The position numbers and the translations under genes were made by a program. Shown piece by piece: positions 1 through 9,000 of a stretch of DNA of 64,000 nucleotides. This DNA comes from Tenacibaculum sp. 190524A05c. Its GTDB lineage: Bacteria; Bacteroidota; Bacteroidia; Flavobacteriales; Flavobacteriaceae. Location of the stretch: positions 1,578,501 to 1,642,500 of the forward strand of contig NZ_OZ038523.1 in assembly GCF_964036595.1 (NCBI RefSeq), read 5' to 3'. The stretch's first letter is position 1. The number at the start of each line of letters is the position of its first letter. The notes beneath the pieces are model-generated. The model was not told the origin of the DNA. It worked only from the letters and a program-made list of their open reading frames with translations, and ran no database searches.

Positions 1-668
1 TTATTCGCTCCGGTAAAACTACCTTTTACATGACCAAACAATTCACTTTCAATCAACTCAGCTGGAATAGCCGCACAGTTAACCTCAATCATTGGTGCTT
101 TTGCTCTTTCAGACTTTTCATGTAACCAATGCGCTACTAATTCTTTACCTGTTCCATTCGGACCTGTAATTAGCACACGTGCATCTGTAGCAGCAACTTT
201 TTCAATAATATCTTTAATATGAGTAATCGCATCACTTTCACCAATCATTTCATAGTTCTTACTCACCTTCTTTTTTAATCGCTTATTTTCTACGACTAAC
301 TCTTTTCTATCAAGTGCATTTCGAACTGTATTTAACAATCGATTTAAATCTGGTGGTTTTGAAATATAATCGAAAGCTCCAAGGCGCATTGTATTTACCG
401 CCGTATCTAAATCTCCATGACCAGAAATCATTACGACTGGAATTTCCGGCTTTAATTTTCTAGCTTTTTCAAGTACCTCTACTCCATCCATCTTCGGCAT
501 TTTAATATCACACAACACTAAGTCGTAGTCATTATTTTTTATAGCCTCAATTCCAGCCAATCCATCTTCAGCTTCCTCTACTTGATAGCTATCACTTTCT
601 TCGGAAATAATTTTTTTTAATACTCTACGAATTGCAGATTCGTCTTCTATGATTAATATTTTACTCAT
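1..668 (-). CDS. Sigma-54-dependent response regulator (NtrC family), C-terminus cut by window edge
   Basis: Two-component response regulator that would activate sigma-54 promoters. The N-terminal receiver domain carries the phospho-acceptor Asp54 in a CDIKMPKMDG context. The start of the AAA+ domain follows, with a Walker A motif GPNGTGKE (Lys175) and the sigma-54 contact loop GSFTGA at residues 216-221. That loop is usually GAFTGA, so Ala is replaced by Ser. The rest of the AAA+ domain and the DNA-binding domain lie beyond base 1. The start is the ATG at 668. The partner histidine kinase is not in view, so the signal is unknown. Family assignment is firm; the target genes cannot be told. 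Confidence 0.93.
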   Translation of the reverse strand, partial: MSKILIIEDESAIRRVLKKIISEESDSYQVEEAEDGLAGIEAIKNNDYDLVLCDIKMPKMDGVEVLEKARKLKPEIPVVMISGHGDLDTAVNTMRLGAFDYISKPPDLNRLLNTVRNALDRKELVVENKRLKKKVSKNYEMIGESDAITHIKDIIEKVAATDARVLITGPNGTGKELVAHWLHEKSERAKAPMIEVNCAAIPAELIESELFGHVKGSFTGAN

Positions 669-760
669 CTATATTAAGATTGTTTGATTCTTGATTCATT
701 TATACTAATGATATCATATTTTATGCCATAAGTAAATTTCTAAAATATGTTTCATTAAAA

Positions 761-1462
761 TTAGTCTTTATAACTTAAAGAATAAAAATAAGTTTGGGAA
801 TTATTATCGTTTGAAACAAATTGAAAGAAGATTTCTCCATCTTTAAGATAATAATCTTTAATGTCGAAATTAGCCAAATCAAACCATACTACTTTATGAG
901 TAACCCTATTGAAGTAATAAAAAATTCCCTCGCCATAATAATTTGATACAACTAAATATTCGTTCTTGTTAATCAATGCCGGAACGTCAGGAAAAGAATA
1001 AACTTCCTTCTTGTCTACGTTTACAACAACACTATCCCAAGTTTCATAACCAGATACAAGAAAAAATAAATGATTACTATATTCACTAACCGATTCAACA
1101 AATTGGCAATCTCGATCATCCAATTTAGACATATAATTGTAGATTAATATGTCTTTATTTCTACCCTTAATAAGGATGGAATCTTTTGAATAAATGTCAA
1201 ACATATCAGAGTCGAAACTACCTAAAGTCTTAATTAAGCTCTGCTTTTTAGGAAAGTAGTGATAATCTTTAAATATCTCTTCTATTTTTAAAGTTAGATT
1301 TGACCTCTTATCTAGAAAGTCTTTCTCTGAAATAACTTTTAAATATTTTAATACATTATCTGATGTAGATAAAAAGATTGGTTCCTTATCCTGAGCCAGA
1401 AGATTTTTCAAACAAAAAACGAATAAAATCAACACCAACTTTTGGACATTATCCTTTCTCAT
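761..1462 (-). CDS. Exported protein of unknown function
   Basis: I do not recognise this 233-residue protein. The first 24 residues look like a Sec signal peptide: basic start, a hydrophobic run, and a likely cut after LLAQ. The mature part alternates short hydrophobic strands with charged and aromatic residues, suggesting a beta-rich soluble domain of the kind seen in propeller-like or periplasmic proteins. There is no lipobox cysteine and no later membrane segment. It lies 25 bases upstream of the mechanosensitive channel gene on the same strand and may be cotranscribed with it. The ATG at 1462 gives a well-formed signal peptide and is the likely start. Confidence 0.7.
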   Translation of the reverse strand: MRKDNVQKLVLILFVFCLKNLLAQDKEPIFLSTSDNVLKYLKVISEKDFLDKRSNLTLKIEEIFKDYHYFPKKQSLIKTLGSFDSDMFDIYSKDSILIKGRNKDILIYNYMSKLDDRDCQFVESVSEYSNHLFFLVSGYETWDSVVVNVDKKEVYSFPDVPALINKNEYLVVSNYYGEGIFYYFNRVTHKVVWFDLANFDIKDYYLKDGEIFFQFVSNDNNSQTYFYSLSYKD

Positions 1463-1487
1463 AATTTTTCTAACGTAATTTTTTGAA

Positions 1488-2312
1488 TTATTCCTTTATG
1501 ACATGAACATCTCTCTGAGGAAAAGGAATAGTAATATTGTTTTCTCGGAATAGTTCATCAATTCTAAAGCGTAAATCGCTTTTAATCATAGCAAGTTGGA
1601 AACTATTATAAATACTAAAAACCAACTCAAAATCCAATGAACTATCTCCAAAATTTTCGAATAAGACAAATGGAGCTGGATGCGTTAAGATACTTTTATG
1701 TTCTTTAGCAACTTGTAGCAATATTTTTTTCACTAATTGCGTATCGGATCCGTATGCAACACCAACACTAACATAATCTTTAGTAACACTTCCGTTTTGA
1801 GTCCAGTTATATAAACTATTCTTCAAATACATATGATTTGGAATAATCAAAACTTTGTTGTCAATAGTAACTGCTCTTGTGGTTCTCAGTTTTATTTCTT
1901 CTACTCTTCCAATCTTTTTATCAATCTCAATATAATCTCCAACATGAACACTCTGATCCATAATAATGAAAATTCCTGAAATTATATCTTGGAAAAACGT
2001 TTGTAATGCCAAACCAACACCAATCAATAATGCCGTTGACGCCGCAAAAATTGCTGTGATTTGAATTCCTGAACTTTGAAGTGTAATCAGAAAGATAATT
2101 ATGTAGAGTAACCATTTTCCAAATGAAAAAACGGTATCAAACTTATTTTTATCCTCCTCTTGAAGTTTCTTTTGTATGTATCTTCTAAATAACTTTAACA
2201 AAAAAGACACTATTAATATAACCACAAAAAGTATCAGCAAAGATTTCACGCTGATACTTATGTGATCATTATATCTAAAAGAATAATTTAAAATTTTATT
2301 TAATTGCTCCAT
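1488..2312 (-). CDS. Small-conductance mechanosensitive channel, MscS family
   Basis: Inner-membrane channel of the MscS family that would release solutes when membrane tension rises during hypo-osmotic shock. The 274-residue length fits the small MscS class. There are three hydrophobic segments (about residues 20-40, 62-82 and 86-112). The third is rich in Gly and Ala, as in the pore helix. A beta domain follows with a GDYIEIDKKIGRVEEI stretch and a conserved IPNHMYLKNSLYNW stretch (about residues 110-175), then an alpha/beta C-terminal domain. It sits between an exported protein and the ABC permease on the same strand. Ion preference and physiological partner are not visible. Confidence 0.9.
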   Translation of the reverse strand: MEQLNKILNYSFRYNDHISISVKSLLILFVVILIVSFLLKLFRRYIQKKLQEEDKNKFDTVFSFGKWLLYIIIFLITLQSSGIQITAIFAASTALLIGVGLALQTFFQDIISGIFIIMDQSVHVGDYIEIDKKIGRVEEIKLRTTRAVTIDNKVLIIPNHMYLKNSLYNWTQNGSVTKDYVSVGVAYGSDTQLVKKILLQVAKEHKSILTHPAPFVLFENFGDSSLDFELVFSIYNSFQLAMIKSDLRFRIDELFRENNITIPFPQRDVHVIKE

Positions 2313-2334
2313 TATCAGTTATAAACTAATACGA

Positions 2335-3663
2335 TTAAGAACTATAACGGATCCATTTCCATAAGTCCTTGTAATTAGCTTTTTTACCATACATTAAAAT
2401 TCCAACTCTATAAATCTTAGCTGCAATCCATACGGCACTGATAAAAGTAACTATTAAAATTAAAAGAGACAATGCTATTTCCCACCAAGCAACTCCAAAT
2501 GGAACTCTCATTAACATTACAATTGGCGAAGTAAATGGTATGTAAGAGAAAATTACAGAAATTGGTCCATGAGGATCATTAATTACGGTAAAGAACCCAA
2601 CATAAACACCTAATATTAATGGTAACATTATTGGCGTCATAAACTGTTGTGTATCTGTTTCATTATCCACAGCAGCACCAATTGCAGCAAACAATGAACT
2701 GTATAACATATAACCTCCAAAGAAATAAAAGATGAATAAAATGAACATTTTTAATAATGGAAGTGCTAATACTCCCTGAATTAATCGTTCTATTTTCCCT
2801 CCACCTCCGGCGGCTTGCTTCATCGCTTCCATTTGTTCTGGAGAAACTCTTGCAGATTGCATTTCAGTCATATCAATTCCGAAAACTAGAGGTAAGACCA
2901 TGCTTAAAATAAAAATGATAATTCCCCAAACAAAGAATTGCACCAATCCTGCAGATGCATTTCCAATAATTTTACCCAGCATCAACTGAAATGGTTTTAC
3001 TGAAGACACAATTACTTCGATAATTCTACTCGTTTTTTCTTCTATAACGCTTCTCATTACTGAAGTTCCGTATATTAAAACGAACATGAATAATAAATAT
3101 CCAGCTGCTCCACCAGCAATAATACTTGCCACGTTTTTAGCCTTAGACGATTCTTCACCAGAAAAATTAAACATCTTAATATCAGAAGAAATTCTCGCTG
3201 CTTTTATTTTTGCTAAATCAATTCCGAACTGAGTAAGTTTTAAGTTTTTTAATCTTCTTTCAATTTTCCCTTCGATCTCTCCCATTACAGATAATCCAGG
3301 TGAATCTTTAGAATAAAACTCAATTGATTTTGCTAATAACTCTAAACTGTCTTTTTTAGGAATAATTAAAGCTCCGTAATAATTTCCTTCTTCAACTTTC
3401 TTTTTGGTCTCCTCTACTCCTAGTTTAGTATAGTCTTCATAAACTACAGTTTTAGAATCTTTAAAAGTCTCCTTTGTAAAAATTCCTGACTCGTCTACAA
3501 AAACAATCTTTTTAATTTTCTCGTCATTCTTTTTCATAAGGAAGTAAACTAATGCTCCCATACCTACCATTAATAACGGACTTAAGAATGTCATAATAAT
3601 GAATGACTTGTTTTTTACTTTCGCAAGAAACTCACGTTGTATAATTAGTTTTAACTTGTCCAT
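2335..3663 (-). CDS. ABC-2 type exporter permease (NatB-like)
   Basis: Membrane subunit of an ABC exporter. The 442-residue protein has one transmembrane helix near residues 20-43, a large extracytoplasmic domain to about residue 175, then five or six helices. This is the layout of NatB/YhaP-type ABC-2 permeases. A conserved VIEEKTSRIIEVIVSSVKP stretch follows the second helix and is typical of the family. The gene starts 4 bases after the ATP-binding subunit stops, so the two are surely cotranscribed and form one transporter. In Bacillus NatAB exports sodium; here the substrate could be ions, a drug or a lipid and cannot be read from sequence. Confidence 0.9.
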   Translation of the reverse strand: MDKLKLIIQREFLAKVKNKSFIIMTFLSPLLMVGMGALVYFLMKKNDEKIKKIVFVDESGIFTKETFKDSKTVVYEDYTKLGVEETKKKVEEGNYYGALIIPKKDSLELLAKSIEFYSKDSPGLSVMGEIEGKIERRLKNLKLTQFGIDLAKIKAARISSDIKMFNFSGEESSKAKNVASIIAGGAAGYLLFMFVLIYGTSVMRSVIEEKTSRIIEVIVSSVKPFQLMLGKIIGNASAGLVQFFVWGIIIFILSMVLPLVFGIDMTEMQSARVSPEQMEAMKQAAGGGGKIERLIQGVLALPLLKMFILFIFYFFGGYMLYSSLFAAIGAAVDNETDTQQFMTPIMLPLILGVYVGFFTVINDPHGPISVIFSYIPFTSPIVMLMRVPFGVAWWEIALSLLILIVTFISAVWIAAKIYRVGILMYGKKANYKDLWKWIRYSS

Positions 3664-3667
3664 AACT

Positions 3668-4597
3668 TTATTGGTTTTTATTTACTGCTTGAATAAAAAT
3701 ATCATTAGCACTAGGTACTAATTCTACAAAATGATTTACCTCTCCTTTCTCTGTTAAATATGATAAAAGATCATTCGATGTTTTACCATTTACTAATTTA
3801 ACTTTCAGTTTTAAACCTTCATTTAACGATTTAAAATCAGCAGGATGTACTTCATAACTCTGTCTTAATTGTTCTTGAATTAAAGCAGGATCATCAGTTT
3901 TTAAACCAACCTCAAAGACATTTGTTCTATACTGTCTTTTAATATCTTCAAGTTTACCTTCTAATATTTTGTTAGATTTATGGATTAATGCAATATGATC
4001 ACACATTTCCTCAACACTTTCCATTCTGTGCGTTGAAAAAATTATTGTTGCTCCCTCATCTCTTAATTGTAAAATTTCCTTGGCAATTAATTGCGCGTTA
4101 ATAGGATCAAATCCAGAAAATGGTTCATCAAATATCAACAACTTAGGTGTGTGCAAAACTGTTACAACAAATTGTACTTTTTGCGCCATACCTTTAGAAA
4201 GTTCTTCAATCTTCTTATTCCACCATGCTCCAATATCAAATTTCTCAAACCAATACTTCAACTTCTTTTTAGCATCGGACTTACTCATACCTTTTAATTG
4301 AGCTAAATACAATGCTTGTTCTCCTACCTTCATTGATTTATACAAACCTCTTTCTTCTGGTAAGTAACCAATATTTGCAATATGTTTAGGTGCTAATTTT
4401 TCTCCATCTAAAATTACTTCACCACTATCTGGCATTGTAATTTGATTGATAATTCTAATTAATGATGTTTTTCCCGCTCCGTTTGGACCCAATAATCCAA
4501 AAACGCTCCCTTTAGGAATGTGCATAGAAACATCATTTAATGCGGTATAATCTCCATAACGTTTTACCACATTATTAATTTCTAATAAGTTATTCAT
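3668..4597 (-). CDS. ABC exporter ATP-binding protein (NatA-like)
   Basis: ATPase subunit that powers the adjacent permease. Visible motifs are Walker A GPNGAGKTS near residue 38, a signature of the form LSKGMAQKVQ near residue 139, Walker B LLIFDEPFSGFDP near residue 160, and the switch histidine in STHRMESV. The region after about residue 215 is the extra C-terminal domain common in NatA/CcmA-type subunits. A minus-strand -7 element lies at 4637-4644, about 40 bases upstream of the ATG. It overlaps a perfect inverted repeat (4618-4639), so expression is probably controlled by a repressor. The export substrate is unknown. Confidence 0.93.
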   Translation of the reverse strand: MNNLLEINNVVKRYGDYTALNDVSMHIPKGSVFGLLGPNGAGKTSLIRIINQITMPDSGEVILDGEKLAPKHIANIGYLPEERGLYKSMKVGEQALYLAQLKGMSKSDAKKKLKYWFEKFDIGAWWNKKIEELSKGMAQKVQFVVTVLHTPKLLIFDEPFSGFDPINAQLIAKEILQLRDEGATIIFSTHRMESVEEMCDHIALIHKSNKILEGKLEDIKRQYRTNVFEVGLKTDDPALIQEQLRQSYEVHPADFKSLNEGLKLKVKLVNGKTSNDLLSYLTEKGEVNHFVELVPSANDIFIQAVNKNQ

Positions 4598-4617
4598 AGG
4601 CTAAGTTGATTTTTTAG

Positions 4618-4639
4618 TTGTAAACAGTCTTGTTTACAA
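4618..4639. promoter_or_regulatory. Perfect inverted repeat, operator-like, at the natA promoter
   Basis: Two 8-base arms, TTGTAAAC and GTTTACAA, are exact reverse complements separated by 6 bases. The right arm overlaps the minus-strand -7 element at 4637-4644, so a protein bound here would block transcription of the ABC exporter. The symmetry and size suit a TetR- or GntR-type dimer, but no such gene is adjacent. There is no T-run, so it is not a terminator. Confidence 0.6.
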
Positions 4640-4644
4640 ACATA
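4637..4644 (-). promoter_or_regulatory. -7 promoter element for the ABC exporter genes
   Basis: On the minus strand this reads TATGTTTG, an exact match to the Bacteroidota -7 consensus TAnnTTTG. It lies about 40 bases upstream of the ATP-binding protein ATG. No clear -33 TTTG is present at the usual distance. Confidence 0.6.
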
Positions 4645-4813
4645 CATACTTTTCAAATGATTAGTATAAATAGACTGAAAGATGTTACATAAAGACTCAA
4701 AATAAAAATCAGTACGATTTTACAATTATCTAAAAAAATTGCTAATACCTTAAAAATACAAGAGTTATAATCCCATAATCTCAATTTTCTGTATTAATTA
4801 ATTGTTAATATTT

Positions 4814-4829
4814 ATTATGCATGCATAAT
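4814..4829. promoter_or_regulatory. Palindromic operator-like site 1 upstream of the MarR gene
   Basis: ATTATGCATGCATAAT is a perfect 16-base palindrome. A second copy of its core lies 29 bases downstream. Paired palindromes next to a marR gene are typical of autoregulated MarR operators, so this is a likely binding site for the product of the adjacent gene. Confidence 0.65.
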
Positions 4830-4844
4830 TTTTTTTCAATTTAC

Positions 4845-4856
4845 TATGCATGCATA
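4845..4856. promoter_or_regulatory. Palindromic operator-like site 2 upstream of the MarR gene
   Basis: TATGCATGCATA repeats the core of the site at 4814-4829 exactly. It lies just upstream of the -7 element at 4868-4875, within the usual promoter spacer, so occupancy would be expected to block transcription of marR and the fad genes. Confidence 0.65.
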
Positions 4857-4867
4857 ATAAATTTCTG

Positions 4868-4875
4868 TATATTTG
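4868..4875 (+). promoter_or_regulatory. -7 promoter element for the marR-fadNAE operon
   Basis: TATATTTG matches TAnnTTTG exactly. It ends 11 bases before the ATG at 4887, so the mRNA leader would be only a few bases long. Confidence 0.65.
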
Positions 4876-4886
4876 GAATCGCTAAT

Positions 4887-5345
4887 ATGGATAAAAGTAA
4901 AACAATAGATCATCAATTAAGAGCAACATGGCAAGCTGTCGCTAAAATGTATAATGAGCAAGCCTCAAAACATGATAGTACGATGGCAATGGCATTTGTG
5001 TTACTTAATATAGACTTCGAAGAAGGAACTCCTTCTACCGCATTAGGACCTTTAATGGGAATGGAACCAACTAGTCTTTCTAGGATATTAAAATCTATGG
5101 AAGACAAAGGATTAATCGTAAGAGTAAAAAATCCTGATGATGGAAGAAGTGTAATTATAAAGCTTACAGAATTCGGTAAAGAGAAAAGAGAAATCTCTAA
5201 AGGACACGTTTTTCAGTTTAATAACAAAATACGTGAGAGTCTTACCGAAAACGAAATAAATTCATTTTTTAAAGTAACCGAAATCATAAACAAACTTATA
5301 GCCGACAAACAGATATATGATGATATGTCGTCAAAGGCTGTATAA
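4887..5345 (+). CDS. MarR-family transcriptional regulator, probable fad operon repressor
   Basis: Winged-helix regulator of 152 residues. The HTH region includes the LGPLMGMEPTSLSRILKSME stretch, followed by a wing containing NPDDGRS, which is typical of MarR proteins. An ATG at 4821 would add 22 residues but lies inside operator-like site 1 and upstream of the -7 element. The ATG at 4887 gives a normal MarR N-terminus. The gene ends 21 bases before fadN, so it is the first gene of the beta-oxidation operon. It probably represses its own operon through the two palindromes, with a fatty acid or acyl-CoA as plausible ligand. The ligand is inference. Confidence 0.88.
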   Translation: MDKSKTIDHQLRATWQAVAKMYNEQASKHDSTMAMAFVLLNIDFEEGTPSTALGPLMGMEPTSLSRILKSMEDKGLIVRVKNPDDGRSVIIKLTEFGKEKREISKGHVFQFNNKIRESLTENEINSFFKVTEIINKLIADKQIYDDMSSKAV

Positions 5346-5366
5346 AAAATCAAACCTATTCAAGTA

Positions 5367-7775
5367 ATGAGCAAAAGAAGAATTAAAAAAGTAGCAATTA
5401 TTGGATCTGGAATTATGGGATCTGGAATTGCTTGTCACTTTGCGAATATCGGTGTTGACGTATTACTTTTGGATATCGTTCCAAGAGAATTAACGGACAA
5501 GGAAAAAGCAAAAGGACTAACTTTAGAAGACAAAGCTGTTCGTAATCGTTTAGTAAACGATGCTTTAACAGCTTCTTTGAAGTCTAAACCATCTCCTATC
5601 TACAACAAGAAATTCGCAGATAGAATTACAACTGGTAATATTGATGACGATTTACATAAGATTAAAGATGTAGATTGGGTAATGGAAGTTGTTGTTGAAC
5701 GTTTAGATATCAAGCAAAGCGTATTTGAAAAGGTAGAAAAATATCGTACTCCAGGTACTATTATTTCTTCTAACACTTCAGGAATTCCTATTAAGTTTAT
5801 GAACGAAGGTCGTAGTGAAGACTTCAGAAAGCATTTTGCAGTTACTCACTTCTTCAACCCTCCTCGTTACTTAAAATTATTTGAAGTTGTTCCAGGACCA
5901 GATTGTAAACAAGAAGTTACTGATTTCTTAATGGAATATGGAGATAAGTTCTTAGGTAAAACTTCAGTTTTAGCAAAGGATACTCCTGCATTTATTGGAA
6001 ACCGTATTGGTATCTTCGGAATTCAATCTTTATTCCACCAAGTAAAAGAATTAGGTTTAACTGTAGAAGAAGTTGATAAATTAACTGGACCAGTAATCGG
6101 TCGTCCAAAATCAGCTACTTTCCGTACTGTAGATGTTGTAGGATTAGATACTTTAGTGCACGTTGCTAATGGTATTTATGAAAACTGTCCTAATGACGAA
6201 GCTCACGACTTATTTAAGTTACCAGATTTCATCAATACAATGATGGAAAACAAATGGTTAGGAAGTAAGACTAAACAAGGTTTCTATAAAAAAACTGTAA
6301 ATGCAGAAGGTAAAAAAGAGATCTTAACTCTTGATTTAGATACGATGGAATATCGTTCTAAGAAAAGAGCCTCTTTCGCTACTTTAGAATTAACGAAAAC
6401 GATTGACAAACCAATTGATAGATTCAAAGTATTAGTTGGTGGTAAAGATAAAGCGGGTGAATTCTACCGTAAGAACTTTGCAGCAATGTTTGCTTATGTT
6501 CAAAATAGAATTCCTGAAATTTCAGATGAACTATACAGAATTGATGATGCCATGAAAGCTGGATTTGGATGGGAAAATGGACCATTCGAAATTTGGGATG
6601 CTGTAGGTGTTGAAAAAGGTATCGAATTAATGAAAGCTGAAGGTAAAGAACCTGCTGCTTGGGTAACTGAAATGGTTGCTAAAGGAGAAACTGCTTTCTA
6701 TACTGTTAAAGACGGTGCTACATATTATTATGATGTAAATGAAAAGGCTCAAGTTAAAAAACCTGGACAAGATTCATTCATTATTTTAGATAACATTAGA
6801 AAATCTAACGAAGTATTCAAAAACTCAGGAGTTGTAATTGAAGATTTAGGAGACGGAATCTTAAACTGTGAGTTCCAATCGAAAATGAATACTATCGGTG
6901 GAGATGTTTTAGCTGGATTAAACAAAGCAGTTGATTTAGCTGAAAAAGATTTTGAAGGATTAGTAGTAGGAAATCAAGGTGCTAACTTCTCTGTAGGAGC
7001 AAACATCGGTATGATTTTCATGATGGCTGTTGAACAAGAGTATGATGAGTTAAACATGGCTATCAAATACTTCCAAGATACAATGATGCGTATGCGTTAT
7101 TCTTCTATTCCAGTTATTGCTGCACCTCATGGAATGGCTTTAGGTGGAGGATGTGAATTATCATTACACGCGGATAAAGTTGTAGCTGCTGCTGAAACTT
7201 ACATGGGATTAGTAGAATTTGGTGTTGGAGTTATCCCTGGTGGTGGTGGATCAAAAGAAATGGCTTTAAGAGCGTCTGATACATTCCGTAAAGGTGATGT
7301 TCAATTAAACGTTTTACAAGAGTATTTCTTAACTATCGGTATGGCTAAAGTATCTACCTCTGCTTATGAAGCTTTTGATTTAGGTTTATTACAACAAGGA
7401 AAAGATGTTGTTGTTGTAAATAGAGATCGTCAAATTGCAGAAGCTAAGAAACATGCATTATTATTAGCTGATGCTGGTTATACACAACCAGTTGACCGTA
7501 AAGATGTATTAGTACTTGGTAAACAAGCTTTAGGTGCATTTATGGTAGCTACTGACTCTATGAAAGCAAGTAAGTTTATCTCTGAACACGATCAAAAGAT
7601 TGCTAACAAACTAGCTTATGTAATGGCTGGTGGAGATTTATCAGAACCAACAAAAGTTTCTGAACAGTATTTATTAGACATTGAGCGTGAAGCGTTCTTA
7701 AGTCTAACTACAGAACGTAAAACATTAGAGCGTATTCAGCACATGTTAAAAACTGGTAAACCATTAAGAAACTAA
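5367..7775 (+). CDS. fadN: 3-hydroxyacyl-CoA dehydrogenase / enoyl-CoA hydratase (FadN type)
   Basis: Bifunctional beta-oxidation enzyme that hydrates trans-2-enoyl-CoA and oxidises the 3-hydroxyacyl-CoA with NAD. Unlike E. coli FadB, the dehydrogenase part comes first: a Rossmann motif GSGIMGSGIA near residue 13, then the dehydrogenase C-terminal domains to about residue 470. The crotonase domain follows, with a GGGCE oxyanion stretch at 593-597 and a PGGGGSKE stretch near residue 625. The order and the 802-residue length match Bacillus FadN. It is followed after 3 bases by the thiolase and then the acyl-CoA dehydrogenase. Many Arg codons are CGT, unlike most neighbours, suggesting high expression. 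Confidence 0.95.
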   Translation: MSKRRIKKVAIIGSGIMGSGIACHFANIGVDVLLLDIVPRELTDKEKAKGLTLEDKAVRNRLVNDALTASLKSKPSPIYNKKFADRITTGNIDDDLHKIKDVDWVMEVVVERLDIKQSVFEKVEKYRTPGTIISSNTSGIPIKFMNEGRSEDFRKHFAVTHFFNPPRYLKLFEVVPGPDCKQEVTDFLMEYGDKFLGKTSVLAKDTPAFIGNRIGIFGIQSLFHQVKELGLTVEEVDKLTGPVIGRPKSATFRTVDVVGLDTLVHVANGIYENCPNDEAHDLFKLPDFINTMMENKWLGSKTKQGFYKKTVNAEGKKEILTLDLDTMEYRSKKRASFATLELTKTIDKPIDRFKVLVGGKDKAGEFYRKNFAAMFAYVQNRIPEISDELYRIDDAMKAGFGWENGPFEIWDAVGVEKGIELMKAEGKEPAAWVTEMVAKGETAFYTVKDGATYYYDVNEKAQVKKPGQDSFIILDNIRKSNEVFKNSGVVIEDLGDGILNCEFQSKMNTIGGDVLAGLNKAVDLAEKDFEGLVVGNQGANFSVGANIGMIFMMAVEQEYDELNMAIKYFQDTMMRMRYSSIPVIAAPHGMALGGGCELSLHADKVVAAAETYMGLVEFGVGVIPGGGGSKEMALRASDTFRKGDVQLNVLQEYFLTIGMAKVSTSAYEAFDLGLLQQGKDVVVVNRDRQIAEAKKHALLLADAGYTQPVDRKDVLVLGKQALGAFMVATDSMKASKFISEHDQKIANKLAYVMAGGDLSEPTKVSEQYLLDIEREAFLSLTTERKTLERIQHMLKTGKPLRN

Positions 7776-7778
7776 ACA

Positions 7779-8969
7779 ATGAAAACAGCATATATAGTAA
7801 AAGGATATAGAACTGCCGTAGGAAAGTCAAAAAGAGGTGGTTTTAGATTTAAAAGAGCAGATGAATTAGCTGCTGAGACAATTCAATACATGATGGGAAA
7901 ACTTCCTGAGTTTGACGTAAAGCGTATTGATGATGTAATTGTAGGAAATGCAATGCCAGAAGGATCTCAAGGATTAAACATGGCACGTATCATTTCATTA
8001 ATTGGACTAGATTCTGTTGATGTACCAGGTGTTACTGTAAATCGTTTTTGTTCGTCAGGATTAGAAACTATTGGAATGGCTGTTGCAAAAATTCAATCTG
8101 GAATGGCAGAATGTATTATTGCAGGTGGTGCGGAAAGTATGACTTCTGTTCCTATGACAGGTTTCAAACCAGAATTAAACTATAATATTGTTAATGCTGG
8201 TCATGAAGATTATTACTGGGGAATGGGAAATACTGCTGAAGCTGTTGCTCAAGAGTATAACATTTCTCGTGCAGATCAAGATGAATTTGCTTTAAATTCT
8301 CACTTAAAAGCATTAAAAGCACAATCTGAAGATCGTTTCCAAGATCAAATCGTTCCTATCGAAGTTGAAGAAACTTATGTTGATGGAAACGGTAAAAAAG
8401 CAACTCGTAAGTTTACCGTAACTAAAGATGAAGGACCTCGTAAAGGTTCTACAATAGAAGGATTACAAAGATTACGTCCTGTATTTGCTGCAAACGGATC
8501 TGTTACTGCAGGTAACTCTTCACAAACTAGTGATGGTGCTGCATTTGTAATGGTAATGAGCGAAGACATGGTTAAAGAATTAAACTTAGAACCAATTGCT
8601 AGAATGGTAAGTTATGCTGCTGCTGGTGTACCACCAAGAATTATGGGAATAGGACCAGTTGCTGCAATTCCAAAAGCATTAAAGCAAGCAGGATTACAAC
8701 AAAATGATATTGACTTAATCGAATTGAACGAAGCATTTGCTTCTCAATCGTTAGCAGTAATAAGAGAGTTAGGATTAAATCCTGATATCATCAACGTAAA
8801 TGGAGGAGCTATTGCTTTAGGTCACCCGTTAGGTTGTACAGGAGCGAAGTTATCAGTACAGTTATTTGATGAAATGCGCAAGCGTGAAATGAAGAACAAG
8901 TACGGTATGGTAACTATGTGTGTAGGTACTGGTCAAGGAGCTGCTGGTATTTTTGAATTTTTAAACTAA
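7779..8969 (+). CDS. fadA: Acetyl-CoA C-acyltransferase (3-ketoacyl-CoA thiolase)
   Basis: Cleaves 3-ketoacyl-CoA with CoA to acetyl-CoA and a shortened acyl-CoA, the last step of each beta-oxidation round. The 396-residue length is normal for a thiolase. Catalytic residues are all present: nucleophile Cys91 in NRFCSSGLE, His349 in GHPLGCTGA, and Cys381 in CVGTGQGAAG. It begins 3 bases after fadN and is followed 31 bases later by fadE. It probably works with FadN as a substrate-channelling complex, as known for other trifunctional systems; that is inference from family and context. Confidence 0.96.
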   Translation: MKTAYIVKGYRTAVGKSKRGGFRFKRADELAAETIQYMMGKLPEFDVKRIDDVIVGNAMPEGSQGLNMARIISLIGLDSVDVPGVTVNRFCSSGLETIGMAVAKIQSGMAECIIAGGAESMTSVPMTGFKPELNYNIVNAGHEDYYWGMGNTAEAVAQEYNISRADQDEFALNSHLKALKAQSEDRFQDQIVPIEVEETYVDGNGKKATRKFTVTKDEGPRKGSTIEGLQRLRPVFAANGSVTAGNSSQTSDGAAFVMVMSEDMVKELNLEPIARMVSYAAAGVPPRIMGIGPVAAIPKALKQAGLQQNDIDLIELNEAFASQSLAVIRELGLNPDIINVNGGAIALGHPLGCTGAKLSVQLFDEMRKREMKNKYGMVTMCVGTGQGAAGIFEFLN

Positions 8970-9000
8970 CATTTCAAACGAAACAAAAAAATTATTAAAG

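Noticed and set aside
4821..4886. N-terminal extension of the MarR gene from an earlier ATG
   Set aside because: The codon lies inside a palindromic operator-like site and upstream of the -7 element, and the added 22 residues do not resemble a MarR N-terminus.
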